This document shows, piece after piece, positions 59,895-64,000 of a stretch of 64,000 nt of DNA. The translations under genes were made by a program, and so were the position numbers. This DNA is from Stutzerimonas stutzeri (GTDB lineage Bacteria; Pseudomonadota; Gammaproteobacteria; Pseudomonadales; Pseudomonadaceae): NCBI GenBank assembly GCA_002387205.1, contig DGLA01000016.1, positions 124,001 to 188,000 of the forward strand, read 5' to 3'. Numbering within the stretch: position 1 is the first letter of the stretch; each line of letters begins with the position of its first letter. The notes beneath the pieces were generated by a model, which had not been told where the DNA came from, searched no databases, and worked only from the letters and a program-made list of their open reading frames with translations.

Positions 59895-62183
59895 ATGAAA
59901 AGGTTGTACCTGCTAGGTCTGATTGCGTGTCTTTCCGGGTGTTCGGCTATACAAACGCCATCCGCTCCGCTGGATGACAAATCGGCTTTTGTTGCCGGCC
60001 TCATCGAGCAGATGACCCTTGAGGAAAAGATCGGCCAGCTGCGGCTCATCAGCATCGGCGCGGACATGCCGAGAGATCGCATTCTCAAGGAGCTGGCCGC
60101 GGGACGAATCGGCGGTACCTTCAACACCGTGACGCCGATGGACAACCGGCCCATGCAGGAAGCGGCGCTGAAGAGCCGCCTGAAGATACCGGTCTTCTTT
60201 GCCTACGACATCATTCACGGCCACCGCACCATCTTCCCGATCGGGCTTGGCCTGGCGTCCAGCTGGGATCTCGATGCAATTGCCACCAGCGGCCGGGTAT
60301 CAGCCATCGAGGCCAGTGCCGACGGGCTGGACATGACCTTTGCGCCGATGGTTGACATCACCCGCGACCCGCGCTGGGGGCGAACCTCCGAAGGCTTCGG
60401 CGAAGACCCTTACCTGGTGTCGGAGATTGCCCGTACGGTGGTCAAGGCCTATCAGGGCGAGTCGCCCCAGGCAGCGGACAGCATTACCGCCAGCGTCAAG
60501 CATTTCGCTCTTTACGGTGCGGTCGAGGGCGGCCGTGACTACAACATTGTCGACATGAGCCCGATGCGCATGCATCAGGACTACCTGCCGCCATACCGCG
60601 CAGCCGTCGAGGCGGGTGCTGGCGGAATGATGGTTGCACTCAACTCCATCAACGGTGTGCCGGCCAGTGCCAACACCTGGCTGCTGCAGGATCTGCTGCG
60701 CCGTGACTGGGACTTCAAGGGTGTGACGGTGAGTGATCACGGCGCGGTGCGTGAGCTGATCAAGCATGGCGTGGCGCGCGATGGTAGAGAGGCGGCAAAA
60801 CTGGCGATCGAAGCTGGCGTCGACATGAGCATGGCCGATGAGCTCTACCTGCAGGAATTGCCTGGGCTGGTCCGGAGCGGACAGGTACCGGAGCGCACAA
60901 TTGACCGCGCCGTGGGCGAGGTACTGGGCGCCAAGTACGACATGGGCCTGTTCCACGATCCGTTTCGTCGCATCGGTACGGCCATGGACGATCCGGGGGA
61001 CATCAACGCAGAAAGCAGGCTCCACCGGGAAGAGGCCAGGCGGGTGGCGCGCCAGTCCCTGGTGCTGCTCGAAAACCATCGGCAGACGTTGCCGCTGGAC
61101 AGGGGCAAGCGTATCGCGCTGATCGGGCCACTGGCAGATGCGCCGGTGGACATGATGGGCAGCTGGTCGGCCGCTGGCGTGGCCACACAATCCATCACCC
61201 TGCGCAAAGGCTTGCAGGATGCCCTGGGTGAGACGGGTCAATTGCTTTATGCCCCCGGTGCGAACGTCACTGACGACCCGCACATGGTCGACTACCTGAA
61301 TTTTCTCAATTGGGACAAGCCGGAAGTGGTACAGGACCCCCGCACGCCGGAGCAAATGATCGCCGAGGCGCTGGAGGTGGCCAGGCGGGCCGAGGTCATC
61401 GTTGCCGCGGTGGGCGAGTCGCGCGGCATGTCTCACGAGTCCTCGAGCCGTACCAGCCTGCGTATTCCGCCCAGCCAGCAGAAGTTGCTGGAGGCACTGA
61501 AACAGACCGGAAAGCCACTGGTCCTGGTGTTGATGAATGGCAGACCGCTTGAGCTGACCTGGGCGAAGGCGAACGCCGACGCGGTCCTTGAGACCTGGTT
61601 CAGCGGCACCGAGGGCGGCCATGCGATCGCCGATGTGCTGTTTGGCGACTACAACCCGTCCGGCAAGCTGCCGATCTCTTTCCCACGGTCGGTTGGCCAG
61701 ATCCCGACCTATTACAACCATCTGCGAGTGGGGCGCCCCTTTGTCGAGGGCAAGCCGGGCAATTACACCTCACAGTACTTCGAAGAGCCCAACGGCGCGC
61801 TTTATCCCTTCGGCTATGGCCTGAGCTATACCGATTTCGAACTCTCCGACATGCGCCTCTCGTCAGCAAAGCTGGCGCCCGGCGGGTCGATCGAGGCAAG
61901 TATCGTGCTGAAGAACAAGGGCTCCCGGGACGGCTCCACCGTCGTGCAGTTGTACATTCATGACCGGTTCGCCTCGGTGATCCGTCCGGTAAAAGAGCTG
62001 CGGGATTTCCGTAAGGTCACGTTGAAAGCCGGTGAAGAGCGGGAGATTCGATTCGCTATCGATGAACAGGATCTCGCGTTCTTCAATGCGAAGCTTCAAC
62101 AGGTAGCCGAGCCGGGTGAATTCGAAGTCCAGATAGGGCTGGATTCGCAACAGGTCCAGCGGCAAGCCTTCGAATTGCTGTAG
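59895..62183 (+). CDS. bglX: Periplasmic/outer-membrane beta-glucosidase (GH3, BglX-like)
   Basis: The product is a 762-aa lipoprotein (lipobox LSGC, Cys16). The order is the GH3 N-terminal TIM barrel (EQMTLEEKIGQLRLI through FAPMVDITRDPRWGR), the nucleophile Asp281 in VTVSDHGAVREL, the GH3 C-terminal sandwich (ALIGPLADAP, SHESSSRTSLRIPPSQQ) and the fibronectin III-like domain at the end (LSYTDFELSD onward). It hydrolyses beta-linked gluco-oligosaccharides. It lies immediately upstream of opgG, so its natural substrate may be osmoregulated periplasmic glucans; that link is inferred from context. Confidence 0.94.
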   Translation: MKRLYLLGLIACLSGCSAIQTPSAPLDDKSAFVAGLIEQMTLEEKIGQLRLISIGADMPRDRILKELAAGRIGGTFNTVTPMDNRPMQEAALKSRLKIPVFFAYDIIHGHRTIFPIGLGLASSWDLDAIATSGRVSAIEASADGLDMTFAPMVDITRDPRWGRTSEGFGEDPYLVSEIARTVVKAYQGESPQAADSITASVKHFALYGAVEGGRDYNIVDMSPMRMHQDYLPPYRAAVEAGAGGMMVALNSINGVPASANTWLLQDLLRRDWDFKGVTVSDHGAVRELIKHGVARDGREAAKLAIEAGVDMSMADELYLQELPGLVRSGQVPERTIDRAVGEVLGAKYDMGLFHDPFRRIGTAMDDPGDINAESRLHREEARRVARQSLVLLENHRQTLPLDRGKRIALIGPLADAPVDMMGSWSAAGVATQSITLRKGLQDALGETGQLLYAPGANVTDDPHMVDYLNFLNWDKPEVVQDPRTPEQMIAEALEVARRAEVIVAAVGESRGMSHESSSRTSLRIPPSQQKLLEALKQTGKPLVLVLMNGRPLELTWAKANADAVLETWFSGTEGGHAIADVLFGDYNPSGKLPISFPRSVGQIPTYYNHLRVGRPFVEGKPGNYTSQYFEEPNGALYPFGYGLSYTDFELSDMRLSSAKLAPGGSIEASIVLKNKGSRDGSTVVQLYIHDRFASVIRPVKELRDFRKVTLKAGEEREIRFAIDEQDLAFFNAKLQQVAEPGEFEVQIGLDSQQVQRQAFELL

Positions 62184-62210
62184 CGGGAACATTACCCCTG
62201 GATTCTTTGC

Positions 62211-62236
62211 GGTGCCGAAATAAGCGTTTCGGCGCC
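62211..62236 (+). terminator. Hairpin after bglX
   Basis: A 10-bp stem with one G-U pair (GGTGCCGAAA with TTTCGGCGCC) and loop TAAGCG lies 28 bases beyond bglX. There is no T-run, so it may be a rho-dependent end, an mRNA-stabilising structure or part of the opgG leader. Confidence 0.4.
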
Positions 62237-62366
62237 GAAGAGGGCGTGTGGCTGATTGCAACAGGTCGTTTCGTTTACTTTCCGCCCGTTGGGAATCATT
62301 TGCCGTAACGGCAGACCAATGAGGGCAAACCCAGGCCGTATATCGGTCAGTAAGTCAGGAGGCTAT

Positions 62367-63938
62367 GTGTCAAGGGTCTTTAATCTCAGATTCCGGTTCG
62401 GCAAGAAGCAGTTGCTTGGCATGCTCTTGAGCTTGCCGATGGCATTGCTGGCTGGGAATGGTTGGGCGTTCGGCATCGAGGATGTCGCGTCACGGGCAGA
62501 AAAGCTTGCTGCGGAGCGCTATGTGGCTCCGCAAAGCAACCTGCCGGCGGTCTTTCGCGAGATGGCTTTCGCCGATTACCAGCAACTCAGGTTCCGTGGG
62601 GAGAAAGCGCTCTGGCACGACGCCAACACGCCGTTCCAGTTGCAGTTCTACCATCAGGGCATGCATTTCGATGTGCCGGTGAAAATCAACGAGATCACCA
62701 GCAGCGGCGTCGAGGAAATCAAGTACGACCCGCAGATGTTCGATTTCGGAAATGTGCAGATCGAGCCGGCAGCGTTGGAAAACCTTGGCTTCGCCGGTTT
62801 CAAGGTACTCTACCCGCTGAACAAGGCCGACAAGGCGGATGAGCTGATGACGCTGCTCGGTGCCAGCTACTTCAGGGTGGTCGGCAAACATCAGGTATAT
62901 GGCTTGTCCGCCCGTGGCCTGGCCATCGACACCGCCTTGCCGGGCGGCGAAGAGTTTCCGCGATTCCGCGAATTCTGGGTAGAGCGGCCGCAGCCCGACC
63001 GCCGCAACCTCGTGATCTATGCACTGCTGGATTCGCCTCGCGCGACCGGTGCCTACCGTATGGTGGTGACGCCGGGCAAGGACAGTACCGTAGATGTTCA
63101 GGCACGAGTCTTTATGCGCCAGCCGGTAGAAAAGATCGGCCTCGCGGCGCTGACGAGCATGTATCTGTTTGGGGCCAACCAGCCCAGCAGCCAGCTCAAC
63201 TACCGCCCTCAGCTTCACGACTCTGAAGGCCTGGCCATACACGCAGCCAATGGTGAATGGATCTGGCGGCCACTGAACAATCCCAAGCGGCTGTCCATCA
63301 GCAGCTATGCGGTCGAAAACCCGCGCGGCTTCGGCCTGTTGCAACGCACTCGCGAGTTCGGCCGTTACGAAGACCTGGACGACCGCTATGAGCTGCGTCC
63401 AAGCGGCTGGGTAGAACCTCGCGGCGACTGGGGCAAGGGGCATATAGAGCTGGTCGAGATCCCAACTCCCGACGAGACGAATGACAACATCGTTGCCTAT
63501 TGGGTGCCCGAGCAATCACCGCAGCCGGGCCAGCCACTGGATTTCGGTTACGTGTTGCACTTCACCATGGATGAGCCATCGCTGCACGATCCCGAGCTGG
63601 CCTGGGTGAGCCAGACGCGGTTATCGACCGGCGACGTCAAGCAGTCGAACCTGATCCGGCAGCCCGATGGCAGCACGGCCTTGATCGTCGACTTCGTCGG
63701 CCCCAATCTGGCTGCGCTGCCGGCCGAGGCCATGGTGTCGACCCGGGTGAGCGTAGGTAACAATGCCGAGCTGGTCGAAAACAATCTGCGCCACAATCCG
63801 GTGACCAAAGGCTGGCGTCTGACGCTTAGGCTGAAAGTCCGTGACCCGGCGCAGCCGGTCGAGTTGCGCGCAGCGCTGGTGGAAGGTGAGAAGACACTTT
63901 CCGAGACCTGGAGCTATCAGATTCCAAGCCATGAATAA
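62367..63938 (+). CDS. opgG: Glucan biosynthesis protein OpgG (MdoG)
   Basis: OpgG is a periplasmic protein needed for making the branched osmoregulated periplasmic glucans, probably handling beta-1,6 branches. The product is 523 aa from GTG 62367, which has AGGAGG four bases upstream; the frame is open to 62256. A twin-Arg-poor basic stretch and hydrophobic segment (LLGMLLSLPMALLAGNGWAF) form the signal peptide, cleaved before GIEDVASRAEKLA. Family blocks include FQLQFYHQGMHFDVPVKINE, FLFGANQPSS-like YLFGANQPSSQLNYRPQ, and HDSEGLAIHAANGEWIWRPL. It overlaps opgH. Confidence 0.94.
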   Translation: MSRVFNLRFRFGKKQLLGMLLSLPMALLAGNGWAFGIEDVASRAEKLAAERYVAPQSNLPAVFREMAFADYQQLRFRGEKALWHDANTPFQLQFYHQGMHFDVPVKINEITSSGVEEIKYDPQMFDFGNVQIEPAALENLGFAGFKVLYPLNKADKADELMTLLGASYFRVVGKHQVYGLSARGLAIDTALPGGEEFPRFREFWVERPQPDRRNLVIYALLDSPRATGAYRMVVTPGKDSTVDVQARVFMRQPVEKIGLAALTSMYLFGANQPSSQLNYRPQLHDSEGLAIHAANGEWIWRPLNNPKRLSISSYAVENPRGFGLLQRTREFGRYEDLDDRYELRPSGWVEPRGDWGKGHIELVEIPTPDETNDNIVAYWVPEQSPQPGQPLDFGYVLHFTMDEPSLHDPELAWVSQTRLSTGDVKQSNLIRQPDGSTALIVDFVGPNLAALPAEAMVSTRVSVGNNAELVENNLRHNPVTKGWRLTLRLKVRDPAQPVELRAALVEGEKTLSETWSYQIPSHE

Positions 63939-64000
63939 TCCTGCGCAAGCGTCCCTTATTGCGGACTACCTGAACTGTCTTCAGTTGAATGCAGAACAGC
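63931..64000 (+). CDS. opgH: Glucan biosynthesis glucosyltransferase OpgH, N-terminal start (partial)
   Basis: ATG 63931 overlaps the opgG stop by eight bases (stop TAA 63936-63938) and opens a frame that runs off the window: NNPAQASLIADYLNCLQLNA and beyond. Only 23 codons are visible. The assignment rests on the conserved opgG-opgH order and on resemblance of the ADYL segment to pseudomonad OpgH N-termini. OpgH would be the inner-membrane GT2 enzyme that makes the beta-1,2 glucan backbone. Confidence 0.75.
   Translation, partial: MNNPAQASLIADYLNCLQLNAEQ

Noticed and set aside
1..64000. CRISPR arrays, tRNA/rRNA genes, insertion sequences, prophage or integrative elements
   Set aside because: No regularly spaced direct repeats, no cloverleaf or rRNA sequence, no transposase or integrase and no flanking att-like duplications were noticed.

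Overview
The window is a chromosomal segment of a gammaproteobacterium of the family Pseudomonadaceae (Pseudomonas sensu lato). The evidence is gene order: ispC-rseP-bamA-skp-lpxD-fabZ-lpxA-lpxB-rnhB-dnaE-accA-tilS-pyrG-kdsA-eno-ftsB-ispD, then LysR-frmA-fghA and ispF-truD-surE-pcm-(DUF368)-nlpD-rpoS-rsm sRNA. This is the order I recall from P. aeruginosa, and the protein sequences match that family closely. A marine or halotolerant lineage such as Halopseudomonas or Stutzerimonas is possible, but the window alone does not settle it.

Layout. 1-20,000 is a dense plus-strand housekeeping block: outer-membrane assembly (rseP, bamA, skp), lipid A and Kdo synthesis (lpxD, fabZ, lpxA, lpxB, kdsA), DNA and RNA metabolism (rnhB, dnaE, tilS, pyrG), fatty-acid synthesis (accA), glycolysis (eno), divisome (ftsB) and isoprenoids (ispD). 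Many genes overlap by 1-4 bases. 20,000-21,640 holds a minus-strand pair: a short HPF/RaiA-like ribosome-binding protein and a bacterial eRF1-like (baeRF) protein, behind a candidate sigma-E/AlgU-type promoter. 21,760-24,880 is glutathione-dependent formaldehyde detoxification with a divergent LysR regulator. 25,040-26,430 is an Old Yellow Enzyme reductase with an ArsR-type repressor and a perfect palindrome. 26,600-32,930 is the ispF-to-rpoS block. It ends in a GGA-rich RsmZ-type sRNA with a perfect GacA upstream activating sequence.

33,000-47,030 is a mosaic of accessory genes: Nudix hydrolase, sodium:solute symporter, small outer-membrane protein, truncated haemoglobin, universal stress protein, HNH (YajD), YebC-family protein, EamA exporter, chemoreceptor, MOSC protein, dGTPase and a frameshifted ammonium transporter. 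47,070-52,000 is a MexL-MexJ-MexK-like efflux locus. 52,180-58,450 holds a large bifunctional penicillin-binding protein, a PhzF-like protein, an LrgA/LrgB pair and WrbA. 58,500-64,000 has a GNAT acetyltransferase, a DUF3087 protein, a BglX-type periplasmic beta-glucosidase and the start of opgGH (osmoregulated periplasmic glucans).

I saw no CRISPR array, tRNA, rRNA, insertion sequence or prophage gene. The parts most worth a second look are the hpf-like/baeRF pair, the rsm sRNA locus, the frameshifted amt gene and several unassigned palindromes. Coordinates were read by eye; start codons were chosen from Shine-Dalgarno (SD) sequences and family N-termini, and alternatives are stated.
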